This document shows, one piece after another, positions 23,819 to 34,719 of a stretch of DNA of 64,000 nucleotides. A program made the position numbers and the translations under genes. How positions within the stretch are numbered: position 1 is the stretch's first letter; every line of letters begins with the position of its first letter. Source of the DNA: Dryocosmus kuriphilus (lineage: Eukaryota > Arthropoda > Insecta > Hymenoptera > Cynipidae); assembly GCA_038277395.1 (NCBI GenBank), contig CM076192.1:15206987-15270986 (forward strand), in the 5' to 3' direction. Below the pieces are notes generated by a model. That model had not been told where the DNA came from, searched no databases, and saw only the letters and a program-made list of their open reading frames with translations.

Positions 23819-24480
23819 ACCTTTCCTACCTCAGATAGAAAGTTTGAACTTGATGCAGGTTGCTTGGAGGGGATATTCATGAAATAAAATAAATAAAACG
23901 ATATAAAGTAAAATAAGAAATAATAAAACAAAATGGAATAAAACGAAACAAAATGACATAAAAAAAAATAAAGTAAAATAAAACCAAATGAAATAAAATA
24001 AAACATAATGAAAAAAAATTATATAATAGAGTAGAATAAATGAAAATAGAAAACAGAAAAACGAAATAAAAAATATAGATTCGTGTCAGGGGATTAGCCT
24101 CGGTCGATATGTCATGAATATACCTTACCTTCTTTTCGATCTACCTTACCTACCTCAGCTAGAATCTTTGAATTTGATAAATAAAATAAATAAAATAAAT
24201 GAAAAAAACAAAAAAGAAATAAAATAAATACAATAAATAAAACGATATAAAGTAAAACAAAAAATAATAAAACCAAATGAAATAAAATAAAACAAAATGA
24301 AATAAAATAAAATAAAAAAGAGAAAAAAAAACGAAATAAAAAATGCAGATTCATTTCAGGAGATTAGCCCCGGTCAATATGTCAGGGATATACTTTACCC
24401 TACTTTTCGATCTACCTTACCTACTTCAGCTAGAACCTTTGAACTTGATGCAGATTGCTTGGAGGGGATATTCTTAAATT
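23819..24480. repeat. AAATA-rich modules with GGTCGATATGTC tag (left arm, continued)
   Basis: At least two tandem modules: AAATA-rich tract, AGATTCGTGTCAGGGGATTA, the GGTCGATATGTCA tag (about 24100 and 24375), TTTTCGATCTACC and a GAACTTGATG part. They mirror 38871-39050 and 42312-42830 on the right. Confidence 0.75.
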
Positions 24481-25398
24481 ATAACCTACATATACATAGC
24501 AATATGCGATGGTGACTTTTTTAATCTCTATACGGGAAACCATCTGCGCATACGTCAGTTACCGACACCGGTGTTTTCCTCGTTCAGTAATACCCTCAGT
24601 CGATTCCTGAAATTATAATACTTCAAACTCTTCTTTTGTTAAATACATTTTCTGTTAACCCCTGTAAATAAAATAAAGTACAAGGAAAATGAAACAAAGT
24701 CAAATAAAATAAAGAAAAGTGAAAATAAAATAAAACAAAACGAAGCAAATTAACTAAAAAGAAAACGGAACAAAATGAAAAGAAAATAAAAATAAAAAAA
24801 GGAAGAGAATAAATGAAATAAAATAAACCAATATGAAATACAATAAAATAAAATAAATATAATAAAATAAAATAAAATTTATCTATTGTAAAACGAAATA
24901 AGAATTCTTGTATTTGTTCCTTCATATATTTATTTATTGTTCTGTTACATAATTGAACTCAACAGATTCCTTTCATGCATTCGGCCTTCGTTCATACGTC
25001 AGGATTCTGCCTTATCGATCTCGAGCCCAAGCCATATGATTCCCTCGACTTTATCAAATGTTAAAAACTGATAAAACCCCTGCACTCTAGATATGTTTTG
25101 AAAGTTTCAATAAATATGTTTTACACACTAGTATATATTTTAATAAATATTTTTTATACACCAGTATATACTTAAACCTCTTTAAATACGCTTTCTTATA
25201 TTTTTATTTTGAATATTCGCACGCTTTATCCTATCGGCAAACAGCACCACTAGTGTGCAAGTGACGAACTTACAAGGATTCACATGTTATCCTTTCTATA
25301 CAGTACTTCGATCATAGTTAGAAAAAGACGTAGTCAGACTAGATTTAATTCTTTTTGCATTCTTCATTTTATTTCTATCATCATTTAAAAAAGCAGCA
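24481..25398 (+). repeat. Outer part of left inner arm, upstream of arm gene A
   Basis: From about 24860 on this is the inverted match of 34109-34650, with AAGAATTCTTGTATT near 24901, CCCCTGCACTCTAGATATG near 25078 and CACTAGTGTGCAAGTGACG near 25250. It ends in a CAGCAATGG context at the arm-gene start and probably contains its promoter. No TATA box is clear. An AAATA-rich tract lies at 24660-24900. Confidence 0.65.
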
Positions 25399-26281
25399 AT
25401 GGATTATACAAATGCAGAGGTAAGTTAAAACATAATTATTTTACTTTAGTGATTATTATTAGTAATATTATTATAAATTATTATAAAGTTTTACGTATAA
25501 TCATTTCAAATGACGTACGTATAACCTCTTTTTTAACACGTACATGTTATGCATACAATAAATTAAAACATTTGATTCTTTTGTTTTCTATAATAAATTA
25601 ATCCTAATTTGCTTTTACAGATCGAGGAAAAGCTGCGGCAGATTGCAGAAATTAACCAGACTCTAACCCGGTGAGAAGTTGTTAGCAGTATGCAGGTAGG
25701 TTAAGTGAATTTCTAAACTCTGCTTAGAATATTTAAATATGTAAACTAAATTTAAACTAATGCTAATAAAAGAAAATAAACTAGAATTAAATGAAAAAAT
25801 ATATAAACCTAAAAAATAGTACATTTTCTAACCCATTTTTTCTTTTAACAGGAACCTCCAAGATCAACTACACTTAACGGCACACAGACACTCAACGATA
25901 CACACTCATTCTACTCGACACACCCACTCAAAGTCACACACCAAATCAACACACTACACACCCACTCAGCATCACACAACAGATCCAATTGGAACAAAAT
26001 ATTTTTATCCAACAACAATTCTTGATGGATCTATTCATGCTGGAGATTCAACCAACATTCATGCCACAAATTCAGCCGTCATTAATACCTCAATTTCAAT
26101 CCCCATTCATGCACTCAATACCACCATTCATGTACTCAATGCGACCATTTGTGCACTCATCGCCACCATTCGTACACTCAATTTCACCATTCATGCCTCA
26201 GATTATTCACAGTTTTCACCACATCAAAAAGAGATGGAAGCAAGAAGGATACGACTTATAGCGATCCTCAAGGAGCGATAG
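25399..26281 (+). CDS. Arm gene A: three-exon gene of unknown function
   Basis: Proposed exons 25399-25419 (MDYTNAE), 25621-25670 (IEEKLRQIAEINQTLT) and 25852-26281. Introns obey GT-AG: GTAAGT...TTTTACAG and GTGAGA...TTTTAACAG. The joined length is 501 nt, open to TAG at 26279-26281, and ends in HQKEMEARRIRLIAILKER, a block shared with copy B. The N-terminus is coiled-coil-like and the middle is rich in H, T and S, with a 21-bp repeat around ACCATTCATGCACTCAAT. An alternative exon 2 ending at 25695 (GTAGGT donor) would include a TGA. Relative to copy B there is a 2-bp difference near 25950 and an internal deletion of about 430 bp near 26210. I do not recognise the family. The model is read from sequence only, with no transcript evidence. 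Confidence 0.45.
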
Positions 26282-26479
26282 ATTTTATAGAAAGAATGGA
26301 TGTAGATAGTGAATAAGTTTTATATTGTAATAGTGTGTGTAAATATAGAATATTTAAGTTAATGCTTTTATGCAAATATCCTGTAAGTATAGAAATTGAA
26401 ATTAATAAAAACAACCATTTTCTTAATTTATCGCTTTCCTTTATTCCAGTAACCTTAAAACTACAGGTGATATTAAATT

Positions 26480-27640
26480 TAACCATAATTTAACATTAGT
26501 TTAACATTACTTTAACACATTAGTTTAACATTACCTTACCATTAGTTTAATATTACTTTAACTATACTCTAGCATTAGTTTAACATTAATTTAACATTAG
26601 CTTTATATTACTTTAACATTAGTTTAGCATTACTTTAACTAACATTACATCAACATTACTGCACTATTAGTTTAACATTATTTGAAGAGGAGGAGGAGGA
26701 GGCGGTTTTACATTACTTTAACATTACATTAGCGTTACTTTAACGTTATATTAACATTACTTTAACACTAGTTTAACATTACTTTAACTATACTTTAACG
26801 TTAAATTAGCATTATTTTAACGTTAGTTTAACATAACATTAAAGTTAGTTTAAAGTTACTTTAACGTTAGTTTAACCTTACTTTAACATTAATTGAGGCG
26901 GAGGAGGAGGAGTATGAGAAGGAGGTTTAACATTACGACAACATTACATTAACATTACTTTAACATTAAATTAACATTAATTTAACTTTGGTTTAACATT
27001 ACTTTAACATTACTTCAAACTATACTTTAACGTTAGTTTAACATTATTTTAGAATTACATTAATATTACTTTAATATTAGTTTAACATTACATTAAAATT
27101 AGTTTAACATTACTTGAGGAGGAGGAGGAGGAGGCGATGAAGGAGGAGGAGGTTGAACATTACTTTAACATTACTTTAACTATACTTTAACGTTAGTTTA
27201 GATTTATTTTAACTTAGTTCAACGTTAGTTAAACATTACATCAACGTTACTTTAACGTTACTTTAGCGTTAATTTAAAAATTACTTGAGGAGGAGCAAGA
27301 GGTTTAACATTACCTGAACATTACATTGACATTACTTTAACATTAGTTTAACATTACTTTAACATTACTTTAAGTATAATTTAACGTTAGTTTAACATTA
27401 CTTGAGGAAGAGGAGGTTTATAATTAATTTAACGTTACATTGACATTACTTTAACATTAGCTCAACATTACTTTAACATTACTTTAACTGCACTTTAACT
27501 TTAGATTAACATTACTTGAGGAGGAGGAGGAGGAGGAGAAGGTTTAAGATTACTTTGATATTACATTAAAATTACTTTAACATTAATTTAACATTACATT
27601 AACACCACTTGAGGAGGAGGAGGAGTAGGAGGAGGATAAC
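26480..27640 (+). repeat. TTTAACATTACT minisatellite with GGA clusters (left half)
   Basis: Degenerate 12-bp units TTTAACATTACT / TTTAACATTAGT in tandem, interrupted every 150-250 bp by purine runs of GGAGGAGGA. It starts right after the arm gene. The opposite orientation is found right of 28.6 kb. Confidence 0.9.
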
Positions 27641-28620
27641 GAGGAGGTGGATGAGAAGGAGAAATAGGAGGAGAAGGAGAGGAGAACGATTATGTATCTG
27701 AAACAAGTAGGTACTGAAATATGTTGTATTCAGTTATTATTACACACCATAAGTCATATATTAGATGTTTCAAGAGATGTGATGTTTATTAAAAACTCGA
27801 TAATTTGAAAGATATGAGAAGCAATCTTGCATAGCAAAGGATCTTGTGTATGATGATGATGAGAGAGGCTTTCACCAAATTAAAATGTTACCTTGTTCCA
27901 ACTCTAAAAAAGTCCCTAAAATTTGAAAATCACAATCTGTGCAATCAAATCCTACCATTCTCCCTGTTCAAGCTTTAAAAACGTTCCTTGAAATTTCAAA
28001 AACTACAATTTGCGCACTCAAAACATACCATTCTCCCTGTTCCAGCTCTAGAAACGTGCCCTGAAATTTATTTCCCCCATTCTAGCTGATAAAAACTGAG
28101 GACTTTAAGGTGAATGAGGACCATGTGCAAGCTCATAGTCCTTACCCGCCTTGTCCTCATTTTTAATCAGCTGGAACGGGGGAAATAAATTTCAGGGGAC
28201 ATTTTTAGAGTTGGAACAGGGAGAATGGTATGTTTTGATTGCACAAATTGTAGGTTTTGAAATTTTAGGGAACGTTTTTAGAGCTGAAACAGGGAGAATG
28301 GTACGATTCGATTGCACAGATTCTGATTTTCAAATTTTAGGGACTTTTTTAGAGTTGGAACAAGGTAACTTGTTAATTTGGCGAAAGCCTCTCTCATTAT
28401 CATCATGCACATGATCCTCTGCTATGCAAGATTATTTTTCATGTTTTTCATATTATCGAGTCTTGAGTAAACCCTTGAGTAATGATCATTCTCCCAATAC
28501 TCCTCCTGCTCATCACATCTCTTGAAATATCTAACATATGATATATGATGTGTAATAATAAGTGAATACGACATATTTCAGTACCTCCTCATTTCAGATA
28601 CATAATGATTCTCCTCTCCT
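27641..28620. repeat. Central palindrome of the giant element
   Basis: The left side (GAACGATTATGTATCTGAAA, CTCCCTGTTCAAGC, CCCCCATTCTAGCTGATAAA) is mirrored on the right (TTTTTAATCAGCTGGAACGG, GGAACAGGGAGAATGG, TTTCAGATACATAATGATTC). The axis lies near 28105-28135. Within each half a unit with ACCATTCTCCCTGTTC and TTTAGAG/CTCTAAAA occurs two or three times, so it is a palindrome made of short tandem units. The open frame at 28151-28414 comes from these units and is not considered coding. Confidence 0.85.
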
Positions 28621-29716
28621 CCTCCTCCTACTCCTCCTTCTCATCCACCTCCTCATTATCCTCCTCCTCCGACTCCTTCCCCCCCTTCTCCTCAAGTAAT
28701 GTTGAGTTAATGTTAAAGTATAGTTAAAGTAGTGTTAATGTAATGTAAACTAATGTTAAAGTAACATTAATGTAATATCAAAGCAATCCTAAACACTCTC
28801 CTGCTCCTCCTCATCCTCAAGTAATATTAATCTAAATTGAAAGTACAGTTAAAGTAATGTTAAAGCAATGTTGAACTAATGTTAAAGTAATGTTAATGTA
28901 ACGCTAAATGAATGATAAACCTCCTCCTCCTCCTCCTCCTCCTCCTCCTCAACTAATGTTAAACTAACTTTAGAGTATAGTTAAAGTAACGTTAAAGTAA
29001 TGTTAAACTCATGTTAAATTAATGTTAATGTATTGTTAAAGTAATGTTAAACCTCCTCCTCCTCTTCTTCAAGTAATTTTAAAGTGACTTTAAATTACCG
29101 TGTAAGTAACATCAAAGTAACTTTAAACTAACGTCAAATTAACGTTAAACTAACGATAATGTAATGTTTAACTAACGTTAAACTAAGTTAAACTGATGCT
29201 AAACTAACGTTAAAGTATAGTTAAAGTAATGTTAAAGTAATTTTAAACTAACGTTAAATTAACGCTAATATAACGTCAAATTAATGTTAATGTAATGTTA
29301 AAGAAATTTCAAACTTTCTCCTCCTCCTCCTCCTCCTACTCCTCAAGTAATGTTGAACTAATTTTAAAGTAGTGTTAAACTAATGTTAAACTAATATTAA
29401 AATAATATTAAATTGATATTAATGTAATGTTCAAGTAATGTTAAACTAATTTTAAAGTACGGTTAAATTAATGTTAAAATAATGTTAAACTAAAGTTAAA
29501 TTGATATTAATTTAATGTTTAAAGTAAAATTAAACTAATGTTAAAGTAATGTTAATGTAATGTTAACGTAATGTTAAACCTCCTCCTCATCCTCCTCCTC
29601 CTCCGCCTCAAGTAATGTTAAAGTAACGTTAAACTAACGTTAATGTAATGTTAAGCTAACGTTAAAATAATGCTAATTTAACGTTAAAGTATAGTTAAAG
29701 TAGTGTTTATTTTATT
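28621..29716 (-). repeat. TTTAACATTACT minisatellite, inverted half (part 1)
   Basis: The same 12-bp family read on the other strand (AGTAATGTTAAA), interrupted by CTCCTCCTC runs. It stops at the LINE insertion at 29717. Confidence 0.9.
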
Positions 29717-31485
29717 TATACTCTCTCCCTTTTACGGGTTTGAGAGTCTTCACATAACCACCACATCTTTACATCCAGCGTAGATTTAACAAATACTTAT
29801 TTCTACCTTATCCTCTATGTTCATAACTTCCTAATCTCTAATCTAAATCTACGCACTGCCGCTCAAGGCCTTGAGCTTCCGTTTCCTCTTGTCCTTTCCA
29901 TTCTATTGATGGTACATTAATCCGCGACTATACTGACTTTTCTTTTGCCTTTATACGAATCATTTTGGCTCTTCTCTACCCTGCATGACCTGCTCTTTCT
30001 CTCAGCCTTTCCAATTTCTTCATCCATCCCTAGTACATTCCAAAAAACTACTTTAATCCCCTTTTCGCACTTTTTTTCCCCTTCTCCCCACATTCTTCCT
30101 CTTATCTCGTTCGAAAACCGCCGAGCTTCTACTCTGTTCTTACTCACCTCTGCTCCCCTTCGACCTTGAGACCGCTCACTTATTTTCAACTCCTCTCTCC
30201 TCGTCCCATAGCCACACTGTCTCATTCACCCACAACCTGTCTCTCCCAAATCCAACTCTATTCCCTTTTCTCCTCTCCTCCCAAGCCCTCTCTCCAATTA
30301 GCCATCTTTTCCTTCTTTCCCTCCATGTCATATCTTCATCAATTCTTTCTTTTCTTCCCCTGAGCACCTTCTTTTTCCTCATTATCTGTCTCCTCTCCAC
30401 TTCACTTCCCAGCTTGACTACGTACATCCTCGCTTTTTCTCCTGTCTTGTTGCCCACCCCTTTTATTTCCTGCACCTTGACATATGCTCATATGTGCCTT
30501 AAAAGTTTGTCTACCTCCTTCTTTCCCGTTTCGCTTTCTACTTACAATCTTTTTATAACGACATTTCTCCTTTTCTTTTCCTTTTCAAACCCCTCCATTT
30601 TCCTTTCTAACCCACGTACTCTACTTTTCATTCTCTCATTCTCCTCTCTCAAGTTCACATCTCCCTCTGCCTCGTCCCCTCTACCTATTTCCTCACGATT
30701 CTCTTGACGTTCAGCTCTGAATTCTAAGTTACGTACCCTCTCTTCTACCTGCGTTGTTACCTTTCTTCCCTCTTCCTGCTTTTTTCTCTGTCCCTCCTCC
30801 ATCCTCTCTAACTTGTGCCACACTTTTTCTTTCTCTTTCTTCAGCACTTTTCCCATTTCTCCCATTTCTCTTTTATGTTTATGACTATCCCCTCTGTTCC
30901 CCTACCATGTTGCTTCTCTTGCGCTATCCCTCTACTCAATACCTTCTCGAACTCTCGGACCATATTTTCCATTGTGTCCTTTGTCTTATCTAATGCCTTA
31001 TCCATGGCCTTACTTGACTCTAACACCTTACCAATTGACTTGCCAAACTTTAAACTCTCTGCGTCGCCCCCACTATTCCCGCCTGCCCGGCTCACCACTT
31101 CATTCATTGCACACTGGATCTCAGTCTCTAATTCCCTTCTTCGGGCACGTATTGACCTCTAGCGTTCTGTTGCCTTGGCCTCCTCGTAATCGGCCTGTTA
31201 CCCTGTGGCCTGCTACTCTCCTGCCTTACCCACTGGTCTCCCACGCCACTTATCAACCTCTAGCTCCGCTCCCCACGCTCCCCTCATCCGTCCATCATCC
31301 TTCACACTATTTCCACACAAAAAGACAGTAGTAATTATCAATAACCAGACCTCATCTCACCATCCGTCTCCACAGTCTCGTACAGGGTTGTGTCCCCACA
31401 CCACCCTTATTCACCTCCAAAGCCAAAACGATCGCTCAAATTCCCACACCCGTCCCATCACTATCAGCGCCGGAAACGGAAGCCT
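29717..31485 (-). mobile_element. LINE copy 1: ORF1 kept, most of ORF2 deleted
   Basis: Minus-strand element lying inside the minisatellite: AGTAATGTT units continue on both sides. It holds ORF1 (31107-30176), the first codons of ORF2 (VVFWNVLGMDEE, the usual start of an EEP endonuclease domain) near 30050-29980, and then runs straight into a 3' end AAGACTCTCAAACCCGTAAA-AGGGAGAGAGTATAA. The endonuclease and RT are missing, so this is an internally deleted copy that keeps both ends. It is the same family as 34717-38505. Confidence 0.75.
30176..31107 (-). pseudogene. LINE ORF1 protein (coiled-coil RNA-binding type), decayed
   Basis: Pieces in two or three frames: 31107-30841, 30865-30542 (long E/K/R heptads such as RVRNLEFRAERQENREE and LERKMEGFEKEKKRRNVVIK) and 30475-30176 (ARMYVVKLGSEVERRQIM...LRGRKERIDEDMTWRERRKR). 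The order coiled coil, then a VKLGSE...RIDEDLTW-type block, is that of L1-like ORF1 proteins (Transposase_22-like), which chaperone the LINE RNA. Frameshifts near 30845 and 30510 make it non-functional as it stands. Confidence 0.7.
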
Positions 31486-32490
31486 ATTTAAAGTAATGTT
31501 AATATAACGTTAAAGTAATAATAATGTAATGTTAAAGTAATGCTAATGTAATGTTAAAGTAATGTTAAACCTCCTCCCTCTCCTCTTCCTTCTTCTCCTC
31601 GTCCTCCAGCTCAAATAATGTTAAACTAATGTTAAAGTAATCTTAAACTAATGCTAACCTAATATTGGAGTAATCTTAATGTAATGTTAGTTAAATTATA
31701 GTTAAAGTAATGTTAAACTAATGGCAAAGTAATGTTAAAGTAATGCTAAAGTAATGCTAAACTAATGCTAACGTAATGTTAAAGTAATATTAAACTAATG
31801 TTATATTAATGTTAATGTAATGTTAAACTAATGTTAAATTAATGTTAAAGTAATGTTAAACTAATGTTAAACTAATATTCGAGTAATGTTAATTTAATGT
31901 TAGCTAAAGTATAGTTAAAGTAATGTTAAACTAATGGTAAAGTAACGTTAAACTAATGTTAAGGTAATGTTAAACTAATGTTAATGTAATGTTAAAGTAA
32001 TATTAAACTAATGTTAAATTAATGTTAAACTAATGTTAAACAAATGTTAAAGTAATGTTAATGTAATGCTAAACCTACTCCTCCTCCTCCTCCTCAAGTA
32101 ATGTTGATGTAAGTTTAAAGTATAGTTGAAGCAATGTTAAGGTAATGTTAAACTAATGTTAAATTAATACTAATGTAATGCTAAACTAAGGTTGAAGTAT
32201 ATTTAAAGTAATGTTAAGCTAATGGGAAGGTAATGTTAAACTAAAGTTAAACTAACGTTAATGTAATGTTGAACTAACGTTAAAATACTGCTAATTTAAC
32301 GCAAAAGTATAGTTAAAGTAATATTAAACTAGTGTTAAAGTAATTTTAAGATGACGTTAAAGTAATGCTAATGTAATGTTAAAGTAATGTTAAACCGCCT
32401 CCTCCTCCTCGTCCTCCTCCTCAACTAATGTTAAACTAATGTTAACGTAATGTTAGAGTAATGTTAAACTAATGTTAAATTATGGTTAAA
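31486..32490 (-). repeat. TTTAACATTACT minisatellite, inverted half (part 2)
   Basis: Continuation of the inverted minisatellite after the LINE: AATGTTAAACTAATGTTAAA units with CTCCTCCTC patches at about 31565, 32070 and 32400. The inverted side totals about 2.1 kb against about 1.2 kb on the left, so the two halves have expanded unequally. Confidence 0.9.
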
Positions 32491-32686
32491 TTTTATATTA
32501 CCTGTAGTTGTAATGTTACTGGAATAAAGGTAAACGATAAATTAAAAAAATGATGGTTATTATTAATTACAATTTCTATACCTACAAGATATTTGTATGA
32601 AAATATTAACTTATATATTCTATATTTACACACACTCTTACAATAGAACACTCATTCGCTGTCTGCATCCATTCTTTCTATAAAAT

Positions 32687-34108
32687 CTATCGCTCCTTGA
32701 GGATCTCTATGAGTCGTATCCTCCTTGCTTCCATCTCTTTTTGGTGTAGTGAAGGTGCAGCTGCTCCTTGACGCATGACTGATGCACGTTTCGTTGTTGT
32801 TGGTTGTATCGATGCTTGTATTAATGTTGCTGCCTGTGGTTGTATGGATGGTTGAGTGGATGTTGCTGTATGTAGTTGAGCGGATGTTTTATTTTTCTTA
32901 GTGTTGGTCGTGGTGGTTTGTGCTGGTTTTGTTTTCTTTTCTTTCGCAGGGATTTTCTATAGGTGATTTTATCAATTTCAAAACCCGCTTTTTAGGTAGA
33001 GAAGGTTTCGAAATTGATAGAGAGTATGTGTGAGGGAAGATGGCTTCGCTTTTAACCTCTGAGAAGGAAGAGTGAGGGTTTGTGTAGGAAGAGGTGTCTG
33101 AGTTGGACGATCTTTCACTGACTCGTCGCCGTCGTTTTCGTCGTCGTCGTCACTCAATTTTAATTAATCCTCCAAGCTCATGTTAGGCTCATGTTTTTTC
33201 CCCGATTCTAGAGCTTCTAATAGAGTCAGTTGTGCAGGAACCATGACTGGTGTACATGTAGTTTGATTAGGAGGAGGAAGGGGAGGAGGAGGTATGATTG
33301 AGAACTGTGGAATAATCTGAGGCATGAATGGTGACATTGAGTGTACGAATGGTGGCGATGAGTGCACAAATGGTCGCATTGAGTACATGAATGGTGGTAT
33401 TGAGTGCATGAATGGGGATTGAAATTGAGGTATTAATGACGGCTGAATTTGTGGCATGAATGGTGGTTGAATCTCCAGCATGAATAGATCCATCAAGAAT
33501 TGTTGTTGGATAAAAATGTTTTGTTCCAATTGGATCTGTTGTGTGATGCTGAGTGGGTGTGTAGTGTTGAATTGGTGTGTGACTTTGAGTGTGTGTGTCG
33601 AGTTGGGAGAGTGTGTATCGCTGAGTGTCTGTGTGCCGTTAATTGTAGCTGATCTTGGAGGTTCCTGTTAAAAGAAAAAATGGGTTAGAAAATGTACTAT
33701 TTTTTAGGTTTATATATTTTTTCATTTAATTCTAGGTTATTTCTTTTTACTAGCATTAGTTGAAATTTAGTTTACATATTTACATACTCTAAGCAGTGTT
33801 TAGAAATTCACTTAACCTACCTGCATACTGCTAACAGTTTCTCACCATGTTAGAGTGTGGTTAATTTCTGCAATCTGCCGTAGTTCTTTCTCGATCTGTA
33901 AAAACAAATTAGGATTAATTTATTATAGAAAACAAAAGTATCAAATGGATTAATTTATTGGATGCATAACATGCACGGGTTCAAAAACAGATTATACGTA
34001 CGTCATTTGAAATGATTATACGTAAAACTTTATAATAATATTACTAATAATAATCACTAAAAATATAATAATTATATTTAAGCTTACCTCTGCATTTGTA
34101 TAATCCAT
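32687..34108 (-). pseudogene. Arm gene B: longer copy of the three-exon gene
   Basis: Minus-strand homologue of arm gene A. Exon 1 34108-34088, exon 2 33895-33821 (or ending 33846), exon 3 from 33664, all with GT-AG borders. From the exon 3 acceptor a phase-0 frame is open for 166 codons to TAA at 33164: Q/P-rich, seven-residue repeats PFMHSIP, PFMYSMR, PFVHSSP, PFVHSMS, then PPPPLPPP and LTLLEALESGKK. With the 75-nt exon 2 the frame from exon 1 meets one TGA, also present in copy A. An ATG two codons before the exon 2 end is in phase and could start a shorter protein. Beyond 33164 coding-like sequence continues in other frames (a basic RRRRKRRRRVSERSS stretch or an acidic SDDDDENDGDE stretch) to the shared KEMEARRIRLIEILKER at 32687. 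Function unknown. Confidence 0.45.
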
Positions 34109-34716
34109 TGCTGCTTTTTTAAATGATGATAGAAATAAAATGAAAAATCTAAAAAGAATTAAATCTAGTCTGACTACGTCTTTTTCTAACTATGATCGAA
34201 GTACTGTATAGAAAGGATAACATGCGAATCCTTGTGAGTTCGTCACTTGCACACTAGTGGTGCTGTTTGCGGATAGGATAAAGCGTGCAAATATTCAAAA
34301 AAAAGAATATAAGAAAACGTATTTAAAGAGGGTTAAATATATACTGGTGTATAAAGAATATTTATTGAAATATATGCAAGTGTATAAAAAATATTTATTG
34401 AAATTTTCAAAACATATCTAGAGTGCAGGGGTTTGATCAGTTTTTAACATTTGATAAAGTCGAGGGAATCATAAGGTTTGGGCTCTAGATTGGTAAGGTA
34501 GAATCTTGACGTATCGACCGAGGCCAAATGCATGAAAGGAATCTGTTGAGTTCAATTATGTAACAGAACAGTAAATAAATATGTGCAGGAACTAATACAA
34601 GAATTCTTATTTCGTGTTACAAGATTAACTTTATTTTATTTTATTATATTTATTTTGTTTTGGTTTATTGTGTTTTATGTTGTTTCATTTTATTTCGTTT
34701 ATTTTCTTTCTTTTTT
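34109..34716 (-). repeat. Outer part of right inner arm
   Basis: Mirror of 24860-25398 including the CACACTAGTGGTGCTG region near 34250, and at 34617-34716 the TTTTATTTTA tract. It is cut by the LINE at about 34717. Confidence 0.7.
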
Positions 34717-34719
34717 TAT

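Noticed and set aside
26480..29700. A CRISPR-like array because of regularly spaced repeats
   Set aside because: Units are contiguous degenerate 12-mers with purine interruptions, without unique spacers, in clearly eukaryotic DNA.
29945..31507. Plus-strand open frames opposite LINE copy 1, and similarly 34583-38560 opposite LINE copy 2
   Set aside because: The coding strand is purine-rich (E/K/R), so the opposite strand reads S/P/L/F without stops. RT, endonuclease and ORF1 motifs are only on the minus strand.
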